A stretch of 11,359 bases of DNA from Clostridia bacterium (lineage in GTDB: Bacteria; Bacillota; Clostridia; Oscillospirales; CAG-272). The notes under the pieces were generated by a model. That model was not told the origin of the DNA. It worked only from the letters and a program-made list of their open reading frames with translations, and made no database searches. Where the stretch lies: positions 1 through 11,359 of the forward strand of contig JAGALI010000025.1 of NCBI GenBank assembly GCA_017625275.1, in the 5' to 3' direction. Positions 1 through 5,573 of the stretch are shown here, piece after piece (the stretch's first letter is position 1; the number at the start of each line of letters is the position of its first letter). The position numbers were made by a program, and so were the translations under genes.

Positions 1-369
1 CTTCACATATTCTTAATAGTATGCGTTTCTATATTTTTCCTCGTGCTTCTTAGATATCTTGTTAAAAGAAAGCTCAACCTCAAGTATTCACTAATTTGGC
101 TTCTTGCCTCAATAGTTATGCTTGTTGGTGTAATTTTCCCACAAATTATCATTTTACTATGCTCCTTTGTCGGTATTCAAACTCCTGCAAATGCAGCCTT
201 CTTTGTCGCGATAATCTTCCTATTTATTCTAGTTATGATGCTTACAGCTATCGTTTCGCATATGAACCAAAGGGTTTATCGCAACACACAAACCCAAGCA
301 ATCCTTGAAAAGCGTGTGCGCGAGCTTGAGGATAAGCTTGCAGCTCTTGAGAGCAAGGATGGAGAATAG
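1..369 (+). CDS. DUF2304 family small membrane protein, 5' end cut by window
   Basis: The frame is open from base 1. A GTG at 43 could start it, but no ribosome binding site precedes that codon, and the 14 codons before it read as membrane-like sequence (starting LHIFLIVCV), so the true start lies just outside the window. About 122 residues are visible. Three hydrophobic segments can be seen: near the N-terminus, at 'LIWLLASIVMLVGVIF', and at 'AFFVAIIFLFILVMMLTAI'. A charged coiled coil (LEKRVRELEDKLAALE) closes the protein. The pattern 'KLNLKYSLIWLL' after the first helix is typical of DUF2304. Members of that family often sit beside glycosyltransferases in surface-polysaccharide loci, but their function is unknown and no glycosyltransferase is visible here. 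The stop is two bases before the next ATG, so the two genes are probably co-transcribed. Confidence 0.8.
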   Translation, partial: LHIFLIVCVSIFFLVLLRYLVKRKLNLKYSLIWLLASIVMLVGVIFPQIIILLCSFVGIQTPANAAFFVAIIFLFILVMMLTAIVSHMNQRVYRNTQTQAILEKRVRELEDKLAALESKDGE

Positions 370-371
370 TT

Positions 372-1286
372 ATGAGCTGGGAGCTTGTTAAGGAGCTTTT
401 GGGCTACGTTTCTGGTCCTGTGGTTGGTGCAATAATTGGTCTTATAACTAACTATTTGGCTGTTGTAATGCTTTTCCACCCTTATGAGCCAATAAAGCTT
501 TTTGGTGTTCGACTTCCGTTTACGCCTGGTATAATTCCAAAGCGCAAGGACGCACTTGCACACGCGATTGGTAAGGCGGTTGGCGAGGATTTGTTCACCA
601 GCGAGGATCTTACTCGCATGCTCTGCTCCGAGAAGGTTGAGGGTAAGCTTATTGAGCATGTAAAGGGCACGCTTAAGAAATACACCTCTAGCTCAATTGA
701 TGAAATTTTATCAAGGCTTGCAAGTGAGGAGGCGCGCGAGGCGTTTAGAGAAAGACTTTCTGTTTTTCTTGCAGAGAGAATTATCGCCTCTGCCGAAAAA
801 ATGGATGTTGGAGAGCTTGTTGCGTCAAAGGGCAAGGAAGCAATTTTAGAAAAGAAGGCGTCGCTTGGTATGCTGGGAATGTTTTTAACCGACGGAATTA
901 TCGACCCACTTCTTGAGCAGGTTAAGGAAAAGGTTTCTCTCTTTTTAACAGACGAGGGCGTCGAGACTGCCCTGCCTGTTATACGCGATGAGGTGTCTGT
1001 AATTGCAACTACACCTATAAATGAGCAGATTGATTTTTCAAGGCTTGACGAGGATAAAATCACCTCTCTTGTTCGCTCGATTTATGAGGGCGCTGTGGTT
1101 AAGGCTATCAGCTCCTTGGCTGATGGACTTGACATTTGCTCTATCGTTGAGCAAAAGGTTAACGAAATGTCGCTTAAGGACCTTGAGGCTCTATGCAAGA
1201 GAATAATGAAAAAGGAGCTTCGTGCTCTTGTTATTCTCGGTGGAGCTATCGGATTTATAATCGGTATTATCAATATATTTATATGA
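372..1286 (+). CDS. DUF445 family membrane protein (YheB-like)
   Basis: This 304-residue protein belongs by pattern to the DUF445/UPF0754 family, which includes Bacillus YheB. The diagnostic N-terminus is present: a membrane helix at about residues 11-35 with GAIIGLITNYLAVVMLF, then HPYEP, then LPFTPGIIPKRKD around 48-60. A long, charged, mostly helical middle follows. The C-terminus (about 282-304) is a second hydrophobic helix, ALVILGGAIGFIIGIINIFI, giving a membrane hairpin-like topology with a large soluble domain between two anchors. The molecular function is unknown; Bacillus relatives have been linked to the cell envelope or spore surface. It follows the DUF2304 gene after a 2-base gap and ends 4 bases before a strong terminator, so it is the last gene of its operon. 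Family assignment is firm; function is not. Confidence 0.88.
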   Translation: MSWELVKELLGYVSGPVVGAIIGLITNYLAVVMLFHPYEPIKLFGVRLPFTPGIIPKRKDALAHAIGKAVGEDLFTSEDLTRMLCSEKVEGKLIEHVKGTLKKYTSSSIDEILSRLASEEAREAFRERLSVFLAERIIASAEKMDVGELVASKGKEAILEKKASLGMLGMFLTDGIIDPLLEQVKEKVSLFLTDEGVETALPVIRDEVSVIATTPINEQIDFSRLDEDKITSLVRSIYEGAVVKAISSLADGLDICSIVEQKVNEMSLKDLEALCKRIMKKELRALVILGGAIGFIIGIINIFI

Positions 1287-1287
1287 T

Positions 1288-1323
1288 AAAAAACAGACAA
1301 CGCGTGGCGTTGTCTGTTTTTTT
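1288..1323. terminator. Bidirectional intrinsic terminator
   Basis: A perfect 13-bp stem (1291-1303 with 1307-1319) has a GTG loop, is preceded by an A run and followed by seven T. It ends the DUF445 operon. Because the A run becomes a U run on the other strand, it can also stop transcripts coming from the XRE regulator gene at 1388-2068. Confidence 0.92.
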
Positions 1324-1363
1324 ATCAAGTAAGCTTGAGCGTTTGTGCTATAAATTTTTTCTA

Positions 1364-1378
1364 GCAGGGAGTCCCTGC
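1364..1378. repeat. Short GC-rich palindrome downstream of XRE gene
   Basis: GCAGGGA and TCCCTGC are separated by a single G, about 10 bases beyond the stop of the minus-strand XRE gene. As RNA it could form a 5-bp stem with a 5-base loop, but on the minus strand it is followed by A rather than T, so it is a poor terminator by itself. It may be a protein-binding site, an mRNA 3' stabiliser, or part of an interspersed repeat. Confidence 0.4.
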
Positions 1379-1387
1379 CATTCCGCA

Positions 1388-2068
1388 TTATCTTTTATAT
1401 ATGTTCCCCTTACACTCCTTGATGTCGCCGTTTATAACCTCGGCATTAATGTCGCCTGTACAGCTTTGTATGTGTCCGTTAATCGCCTCTGCCCAAAGAG
1501 ACCCACCACAAACGACATCGCCCTCGATACCCGTGCTACGCAAGGAGCCACCACACACTACATCTCCTATAATAGAGTTTGAATCCACGCTGGTTCCAAC
1601 CGTAGCAGAGCCTTCAATCGCTCCACAGGATAGACTTGTCCCTGTCGATACGCTTCCGTAAACATTTCCACTTATATCTGCGCTACCTCGAATTTCTATC
1701 TTGTCTATCTCGCCATCTATCACAAGAGGCATTTTTATTGCATTACAGCCCTCCTGTGTCTTTAAAATGTATTTTCCCTTACAAAGCACCACCCTTATAA
1801 GGTCGTCGTCAGGCAAGCCTATCAGCTCCCTTGCGTTTTCAGAAACGGCATATGCACCCTTAAATTTTTCGTTGCCAGTTAAAAGTGCATCTAGACTAAC
1901 ATCAAAGAAATGAGCTATATGTATCAGCATATCAAGGTCGGGGTATGAGCGCTCACATTCCCACTTTGATATTGCTTGAGAGGTTACACCGAGCCTTTCC
2001 GAGATTTCCTCTTGTGACAGCCCAAAGCCCCTTCTAAGCTCTCTAAAATTGCTTCCAAATGTACTCAT
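1388..2068 (-). CDS. XRE-family regulator with C-terminal beta-solenoid-like repeat domain
   Basis: This 226-residue protein has an XRE/Cro-CI helix-turn-helix at about residues 7-62 (RRGFGLSQEEISERLGVTSQ, then AISKWECER, PDLDMLIHIAHFFDVSLDALL). It is a clear DNA-binding domain. After a linker, residues from about 130 to 226 form a repeat of 15-16 residues marked by I-x-G at 151, 166/167, 181, 196 and 212, including two copies of GDVVCGGSL (168-176 and 183-191). Regular hydrophobic/glycine repeats of this kind suggest a beta-solenoid, as in bactofilins. Cysteines recur at 172, 187, 203 and 219, roughly once per turn. The start is set by a GGGGG-type ribosome binding site just upstream. The gene stands alone and convergent to DUF445. 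I infer a repressor or activator whose tail multimerises or senses something; the ligand and target are unknown. Confidence 0.82.
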   Translation of the reverse strand: MSTFGSNFRELRRGFGLSQEEISERLGVTSQAISKWECERSYPDLDMLIHIAHFFDVSLDALLTGNEKFKGAYAVSENARELIGLPDDDLIRVVLCKGKYILKTQEGCNAIKMPLVIDGEIDKIEIRGSADISGNVYGSVSTGTSLSCGAIEGSATVGTSVDSNSIIGDVVCGGSLRSTGIEGDVVCGGSLWAEAINGHIQSCTGDINAEVINGDIKECKGNIYKR

Positions 2069-2091
2069 TTGTCCCCCTAATCCTTTATTTT

Positions 2092-2138
2092 TGTTGATAT
2101 ATTTTATATTAAACCATATTTTTCCACAAAAATCAACA
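2092..2138 (-). promoter_or_regulatory. Promoter and candidate operator of the XRE regulator
   Basis: On the minus strand a -35 TTGATT (2131-2136) and a -10 TTTAAT (2108-2113) are separated by exactly 17 bases. An inverted repeat TGTTGAT/ATCAACA (2092-2098 and 2132-2138) brackets the promoter, with one arm over the -35. I infer an autoregulatory operator, but this is unproven. Confidence 0.5.
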
Positions 2139-2174
2139 TATTGTTAGTTGAGGTCTACAACCGACAGTTACAAT

Positions 2175-2201
2175 AAAAAAGGGCGAAGATTTTCTTCGCC
2201 C
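2175..2201 (-). terminator. Intrinsic terminator of the EF-G-like gene
   Basis: A perfect 9-bp GC-rich stem (2181-2189 with 2193-2201) with a 3-base loop is followed on the minus strand by six T. It begins 8 bases after the stop codon of the EF-G-like gene. Confidence 0.9.
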
Positions 2202-2208
2202 CGTTATT

Positions 2209-4251
2209 TTATTCTGCCTTTGGCTGTACCTTAGATGCGATTTGTGCAGGTACCTCCTCATATCTTACGAAGTGGAAGGTGAAGTTGCCACGACCCTGTG
2301 TCATTGCACGAAGGGCGATTACATAGTCAACCATTTCTGCCTTTGGCACCTCTGCCTCAACAACTGTGTATCTTGGACGATGAGCATCAGGCTCCATGCC
2401 AAGCACTCTGCCACGACGCTTATTAAGGTCGCCCATTACATCTCCAACCATGCTTTCGGGAACGCTTACCTTAAGCGTTCCAATAGGCTCAAGAAGCACA
2501 GGTGAAGCGTTTACAAGCTCCTTATATGCAAGCCTTGCTGCAAGCTTAAAGGAAAGCTCGTTTGAGTCAACATCGTGGTATGAGCCACCTGTGAGGTCTG
2601 CTGCGAGATTAACCATTGGATAGCCAAGAAGCACGCCTGTCTTCATAGCCTCCTCAAGTCCCTTTTCAACAGCTGGATAATAGCCCTTTGGAACCTCTCC
2701 ACCAACTACGCTTTGTGTAAAGGTCAAGCCGTCATTTTCGCTATGCGAGAAGGTAATCTTTACATGTCCGTACTGACCTGCGCCACCGGATTGCTTTTTG
2801 TGCTTACCCTCAGCGCTATATGTTTTTCTGATTGTTTCACGATATGCTATCTTTGGTGTTTCAAGCTTAATTGTTACACCATATCTGGTCTTTAGCTTAC
2901 ATACAACAGTATCAAGGTGAACATCGCCAATACCCTTGAGCAATAGCTCTCCAGTCTCAACAAAGTTTTCATACTTAACTGTTTTATCCTCGTCAAGTAT
3001 CTTTGCAATTGCTGTAGCAACCTTATCCTCGTCCTTAGACTCTGTCTTGATTGCCATTGTCATGTTAGCCTCTGGGAAGTCGATTTTTGCATACTCTGTG
3101 TCGCTCTTTTCGCAAAGAGTATCGTTTGTATTAGTGTTAGCAAGCTTTGCAATAACACCGATATCTCCACATGCCAAGGAGTCAACCTCTGTTTGCTTTT
3201 TACCACAGATTGTATAAATCTTTGAAAACTTTTCATCTGCGCCTGTTGTTACATTCTTAAGAACCATGTCCTTCTTAAGCTCACCATTCATAACCTTGAA
3301 GAAGGAGAAGCGACCAACAAATGGGTCAGCAATGGTTTTAAACACGAATAAGCGACACTCTCCCTCACGCTCGATAGCTACATCGGCGCCAGAGATGTCC
3401 TTTTCAGTCTTCTTCGCTGTGTGTCTTGGGAAGGATTGAGCGATGGCTGTAAGAATTGAGTAAATACCTCTCATATTCTCTGATGAGCCACACCATACTG
3501 GAACTATTGAGCCTGTAATCATACCCTCGTGAAGCGCGTTTGCACACTCCTCTGGTGAAAATCTTTCGCCCTCAAAGAACCTTTCAAGCATTTCCTCGTT
3601 TGTTTGAGCACATGCCTCCATAAAGATTTCCTCGTACTGTTCAGCGACTGCGCGACGAGAATCGGTCATTTCCTCCTCTTGTCTTTCGCCGTTTGGAAGG
3701 TAACGGAAGCATTTCATTGTCATAAGGTCAGCCATTATTACGCCATTTGGCTCCTTGATAGGAATGAAAACAGGACAAAGCGCGTTTCCAAACTCATCTC
3801 TTAGCTGATTAAATACATTATCAAAATTCGCATCTGGGTCGTCACACTTATTGATAAAGAATGCGCGTGGTAGCCCTGCCTCAAGAGCGTTGTACCAAGC
3901 AATCTCCGTTCCAACCTCCATGCCTGCCTTTGCGTCTACATTGATAAGGCACGCGTCGGCAACTCTAAGTGCACTCGCAACCTCACCTGCAAAGCCGAGG
4001 AAGCCAGGACAGTCGATAAGATTTATCTTTACATTATTCCAAACAAGATTACATACGGAAAGTCCTATTGAAATTCCACGCTTAATTTCCTCGCTATCAT
4101 AATCGGACACAGTATTTCCGTCACAAACTCTGCCAAGACGGTCAGTTGCGCCTGCGCGCCAAAGCATAGACTCGATGGTTGCAGTCTTTCCACTGCCACT
4201 GTGACCTATCAAGCAAACATTTCTAATGTCGTTGGTGATAAATTTTGCCAT
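2209..4251 (-). CDS. EF-G-like translational GTPase paralogue (switch II His replaced by Phe)
   Basis: This 680-residue protein shows the full EF-G layout. The G domain has Walker A GHSGSGKT (16-23), switch I RGISI (about 58-62), switch II DCPGF (80-84) and NKCD (134-137) for guanine recognition. A domain II beta-barrel follows (GRFSFFKVMNGELKK), then EF-G domains III-V, with RETIRKTYSAEGKHKKQSGG and GQYGHV at the start of domain IV and SYHDVDSNELSFKLAARLAY later in it. Canonical EF-G has DTPGH in switch II; here the catalytic histidine is Phe84 and the Thr is Cys. Such paralogues (EF-G2/FusA2-like) accompany a normal fusA and may have weak or specialised GTPase activity on the ribosome. It is slightly shorter than standard EF-G (about 690). 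AGAGGA precedes the ATG by about 8 bases. The gene has its own promoter and terminator. It should not be called fusA. A ribosomal-protection resistance protein is less likely because those keep DTPGH. Confidence 0.9.
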   Translation of the reverse strand: MAKFITNDIRNVCLIGHSGSGKTATIESMLWRAGATDRLGRVCDGNTVSDYDSEEIKRGISIGLSVCNLVWNNVKINLIDCPGFLGFAGEVASALRVADACLINVDAKAGMEVGTEIAWYNALEAGLPRAFFINKCDDPDANFDNVFNQLRDEFGNALCPVFIPIKEPNGVIMADLMTMKCFRYLPNGERQEEEMTDSRRAVAEQYEEIFMEACAQTNEEMLERFFEGERFSPEECANALHEGMITGSIVPVWCGSSENMRGIYSILTAIAQSFPRHTAKKTEKDISGADVAIEREGECRLFVFKTIADPFVGRFSFFKVMNGELKKDMVLKNVTTGADEKFSKIYTICGKKQTEVDSLACGDIGVIAKLANTNTNDTLCEKSDTEYAKIDFPEANMTMAIKTESKDEDKVATAIAKILDEDKTVKYENFVETGELLLKGIGDVHLDTVVCKLKTRYGVTIKLETPKIAYRETIRKTYSAEGKHKKQSGGAGQYGHVKITFSHSENDGLTFTQSVVGGEVPKGYYPAVEKGLEEAMKTGVLLGYPMVNLAADLTGGSYHDVDSNELSFKLAARLAYKELVNASPVLLEPIGTLKVSVPESMVGDVMGDLNKRRGRVLGMEPDAHRPRYTVVEAEVPKAEMVDYVIALRAMTQGRGNFTFHFVRYEEVPAQIASKVQPKAE

Positions 4252-4276
4252 TGTTGTTTCCTCTTTTCGTAAAATC

Positions 4277-4294
4277 GGGCAAGGATGCTCGCCC
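4277..4294 (-). promoter_or_regulatory. 5'-terminal hairpin of the EF-G-like mRNA
   Basis: In minus-strand RNA, GGGCGAG pairs with CUUGCCC over 7 bp, including one G-U pair, with a CAUC loop. The plus-strand version would have an A-C mismatch, so the structure favours the EF-G-like transcript. It starts about 3 bases after the start site predicted from the promoter, where such hairpins commonly stabilise mRNA. Confidence 0.4.
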
Positions 4295-4303
4295 TATGGT
4301 ATC

Positions 4304-4332
4304 ATTTTATCACTTTATAATATATATATCAA
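4304..4332 (-). promoter_or_regulatory. Promoter of the EF-G-like gene
   Basis: On the minus strand a -35 TTGATA (4327-4332) is followed after 17 bases by a -10 TAAAAT (4304-4309), each one base from the sigma-A consensus. The predicted start is near 4297, giving a leader of about 45 bases. Confidence 0.65.
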
Positions 4333-4434
4333 GGGCTTTTGTGTAATTTTGTCAAAATACACTAAAATAAACTTGTCTTTTTGTCTAATTTGCACAAAGT
4401 ATAAATGTGTAGTATTTTTTGTCACGGCTTGGGG

Positions 4435-4440
4435 TACAAT
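4435..4440 (+). promoter_or_regulatory. Weak -10 candidate for the ferredoxin gene
   Basis: TACAAT lies 28 bases before the ferredoxin ATG, which would leave a short leader containing the AAAGGAG ribosome binding site at 4457-4463. No convincing -35 is present at the right distance, so the real promoter may be elsewhere in 4333-4456. Confidence 0.3.
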
Positions 4441-4468
4441 CTAATAAAAGCCTATCAAAGGAGCTATT

Positions 4469-4660
4469 ATGAAAAAATTTTATGTAAACGAAAACTGTAT
4501 CGGCTGTGGTCTTTGTGCATCTATTTGTCCTGAGGTCTTTGAAATGGGTGGCGACGAGCTGGCACACGCAAGGGACGAGGTAATTTCAGACAATTTAGAG
4601 GGTGCTGAGGAAGCAAAAAGGTCGTGCCCTGTGGACGCAATTGACGATATAGAGGAATAA
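4469..4660 (+). CDS. Small ferredoxin, probably one [4Fe-4S] cluster
   Basis: This 63-residue cytoplasmic electron carrier has the ferredoxin signature C10-x2-C13-x2-C16 with C20-Pro, and a distant C53-Pro (RSCPVDAI). C10, C13, C16 and C53 fit the ligands of a single [4Fe-4S] cluster. C20 is an additional cysteine, as in Thermotoga-type monocluster ferredoxins; there is no second CxxCxxC, so a two-cluster clostridial ferredoxin is ruled out. The acidic C-terminal half (DNLEGAEE, DDIEE) is usual for ferredoxins that dock with oxidoreductases. AAAGGAG six bases before the ATG supports the start. It is a monocistronic unit with its own terminator; its redox partner cannot be inferred from the neighbours. 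Confidence 0.93.
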   Translation: MKKFYVNENCIGCGLCASICPEVFEMGGDELAHARDEVISDNLEGAEEAKRSCPVDAIDDIEE

Positions 4661-4689
4661 AAATGGTAGCCATTTTGGCTACCATTTTT
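4659..4689. terminator. Bidirectional intrinsic terminator between ferredoxin and PH-domain genes
   Basis: A perfect 13-bp stem (4659-4671 with 4677-4689) with an ATTTT loop has an A run at one end and a T run at the other. It begins at the ferredoxin stop codon and lies 7 bases beyond the end of the convergent PH-domain gene, so it can serve both. Confidence 0.9.
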
Positions 4690-4695
4690 CAAGCG

Positions 4696-5088
4696 TTATT
4701 CAGTTACAATTGTTTGAATTCCAGATGCGTTTCCTATTCTGCCTTCAAAATATTGCTTTACAAGATATGGGGCACCAATTTGCTCAAGTCGAACGTCCCA
4801 TTTGCCAACAACATCTACCATAACATTTCCATATCCAACTATTCTTCCCCAAAACGACTGGGAAACGGAAACCGATAAAATTGTTGGGAATACTGTTTTT
4901 CTCTCGTTTCTTGATAAAACTCCACTTTTCACGATAACATGCTCGTCATAAAACTCAAAAACATAGTGCTTTGCTACGATTATTCTACAAATCATAACAA
5001 TAAGTGGAATTACAAGCCAAAAAAAGATAACACAAAGAGGCGTCACAGCACTCCAAGCACTTTTCTTAACTACTAAATTTGGTTTCAT
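4696..5088 (-). CDS. Bacterial PH-domain (DUF304/bPH2) membrane protein
   Basis: The start was placed at 5088 (130 residues) because AAGGAG lies 6 bases upstream of that ATG; an in-frame ATG at 5109 has no such site and would place the ribosome binding site inside the gene. Residues 14-39 form a hydrophobic segment (VTPLCVIFFWLVIPLIVMIC), long enough for one helix or a tight hairpin. The rest matches the bPH2 fold: YVFEFYDEHVIVKSGVLSR, then TVFPTILSVSVSQSFWGRI, then GYGNVMVDVVGKWD. Such proteins (YdbS/YdbT type) sit in the cytoplasmic membrane and their role is poorly known; some affect envelope stress or bacteriocin sensitivity. It is transcribed away from the XRE gene at 5184 from a strong promoter that contains a palindrome, so it is a candidate target of that regulator. 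Confidence 0.85.
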   Translation of the reverse strand: MKPNLVVKKSAWSAVTPLCVIFFWLVIPLIVMICRIIVAKHYVFEFYDEHVIVKSGVLSRNERKTVFPTILSVSVSQSFWGRIVGYGNVMVDVVGKWDVRLEQIGAPYLVKQYFEGRIGNASGIQTIVTE

Positions 5089-5128
5089 ATTAATCTCCTT
5101 TTCAAACATACCATATTGGGATATTTAC

Positions 5129-5157
5129 ATTATACCATTATGGCATAATAAAGTCAA
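5129..5157 (-). promoter_or_regulatory. Strong promoter of the PH-domain gene with internal palindrome
   Basis: On the minus strand a -35 TTGACT (5152-5157) and a perfect -10 TATAAT (5129-5134) are 17 bases apart. The spacer contains the palindrome ATTATG-G-CATAAT (5137-5149), the right size and place for an operator bound by a small dimeric repressor such as the divergent XRE protein. No equally good plus-strand promoter for the XRE gene is seen. Confidence 0.75.
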
Positions 5158-5183
5158 GGGGATTTCAAAAAAAAGGTAATTTT

Positions 5184-5390
5184 ATGCGACTAAAGGAGCT
5201 ACGCAAATCAAAAGGTATATCTCAACAAAGGCTTGCCATTGAGTTAAATACCACACAAAACACAATAAGTCGCTACGAAACAGGAGAAAGACAGGCTGAT
5301 TACTCAATGCTTATCGCTATTGCCAACTATTTTGATGTTTCAATCGACTATCTGCTTGGACGCACTGACAATCCGATTACAAATCGCTAA
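5184..5390 (+). CDS. Small XRE-family transcriptional regulator
   Basis: This 68-residue protein is almost only a helix-turn-helix domain: RLKELRKSKGISQQRLA, ELNTTQNTISRYETGER (recognition helix region about 23-35), then MLIAIANYFDVSIDYLLGR. It matches short Cro/CI-like repressors that act as dimers on palindromes. The ribosome binding site is modest (AAAAGG, 7 bases before the ATG), which suggests low expression. It is divergent from the PH-domain gene, and the intervening promoter carries a 13-bp palindrome. Autoregulation and control of the neighbour are inferred. There is no ligand-binding domain, so any signal would come from degradation or another protein. Confidence 0.88.
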   Translation: MRLKELRKSKGISQQRLAIELNTTQNTISRYETGERQADYSMLIAIANYFDVSIDYLLGRTDNPITNR

Positions 5391-5418
5391 GGAACGGCTT
5401 TTGCCGTTTCTTATTTTT
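5389..5418 (+). terminator. Intrinsic terminator of the small XRE gene
   Basis: A 10-bp stem (5389-5398 with 5403-5412, one G-T wobble) with a TTTT loop starts at the stop codon and runs into a T-rich stretch (5411-5418). Confidence 0.82.
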
Positions 5419-5457
5419 ATTAAAATATAATTTTTTAAATTTTTTTGTAATTTTTCC

Positions 5458-5486
5458 TTTACAAAGAGGGATTTTTTTGGTATACT
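5458..5486 (+). promoter_or_regulatory. Promoter of the CofE-like gene
   Basis: A -35 TTTACA (5458-5463) and a -10 TATACT (5481-5486) are 17 bases apart, each one base from consensus. The predicted start near 5493 leaves a leader of about 80 bases. GAGTGCTAA at 5503-5511 equals the right half of the CIRCE operator bound by HrcA, but the left half is absent. Confidence 0.7.
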
Positions 5487-5517
5487 ACTTATGTTAATAA
5501 ATGAGTGCTAAATTTTA

Positions 5518-5548
5518 GCTTTAGCTAAAGCCCTATTTTTTAAGGGTT
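5518..5548 (+). promoter_or_regulatory. Structured leader, possible attenuator, of the CofE-like gene
   Basis: The perfect palindrome GCTTTAGCTAAAGC (5518-5531) can form a short stem followed by a six-T run (5536-5541), like a weak terminator. An alternative stem, AGCCCU with AGGGUU (5529-5534 and 5543-5548), shares three bases with it and would be mutually exclusive. This could be a small switch or simply an operator; no known riboswitch class is recognised. Confidence 0.35.
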
Positions 5549-5573
5549 GCACAAGGAAAGAAGGAATTAATTT

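Noticed and set aside
43..45. GTG as the start of the DUF2304 gene
   Set aside because: No ribosome binding site precedes it, and the upstream in-frame codons encode the expected first membrane helix; the gene is cut by the window edge.
482..1063. Long open frame opposite the DUF445 gene
   Set aside because: It is the antisense of a well-recognised gene, is Ser-rich as expected of a shadow frame, and has no ribosome binding site.
1541..1567. Repeats near 1496-1567 as a CRISPR-like or other DNA array
   Set aside because: The repetition follows the codons of the protein repeats (two GDVVCGGSL copies) and diverges at the DNA level, so it reflects the coding sequence.
2143..2165. Imperfect hairpin between the XRE promoter and the EF-G-like terminator
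   Set aside because: The stem has a mismatch and a wobble, lies between transcription units and has no T run; probably chance.
2209..4251. Tetracycline ribosomal-protection protein
   Set aside because: Those proteins keep DTPGH in switch II and have a distinct domain IV and C-terminus; the pattern here fits an EF-G paralogue.
5107..5109. Upstream ATG for the PH-domain protein
   Set aside because: The AAGGAG site lies downstream of it and fits the ATG at 5088; the extra seven residues are not needed by the fold.
5491..5511. Six-codon leader peptide in the CofE-like leader
   Set aside because: It has no ribosome binding site, begins at or before the predicted transcript start, and shows no codon bias.
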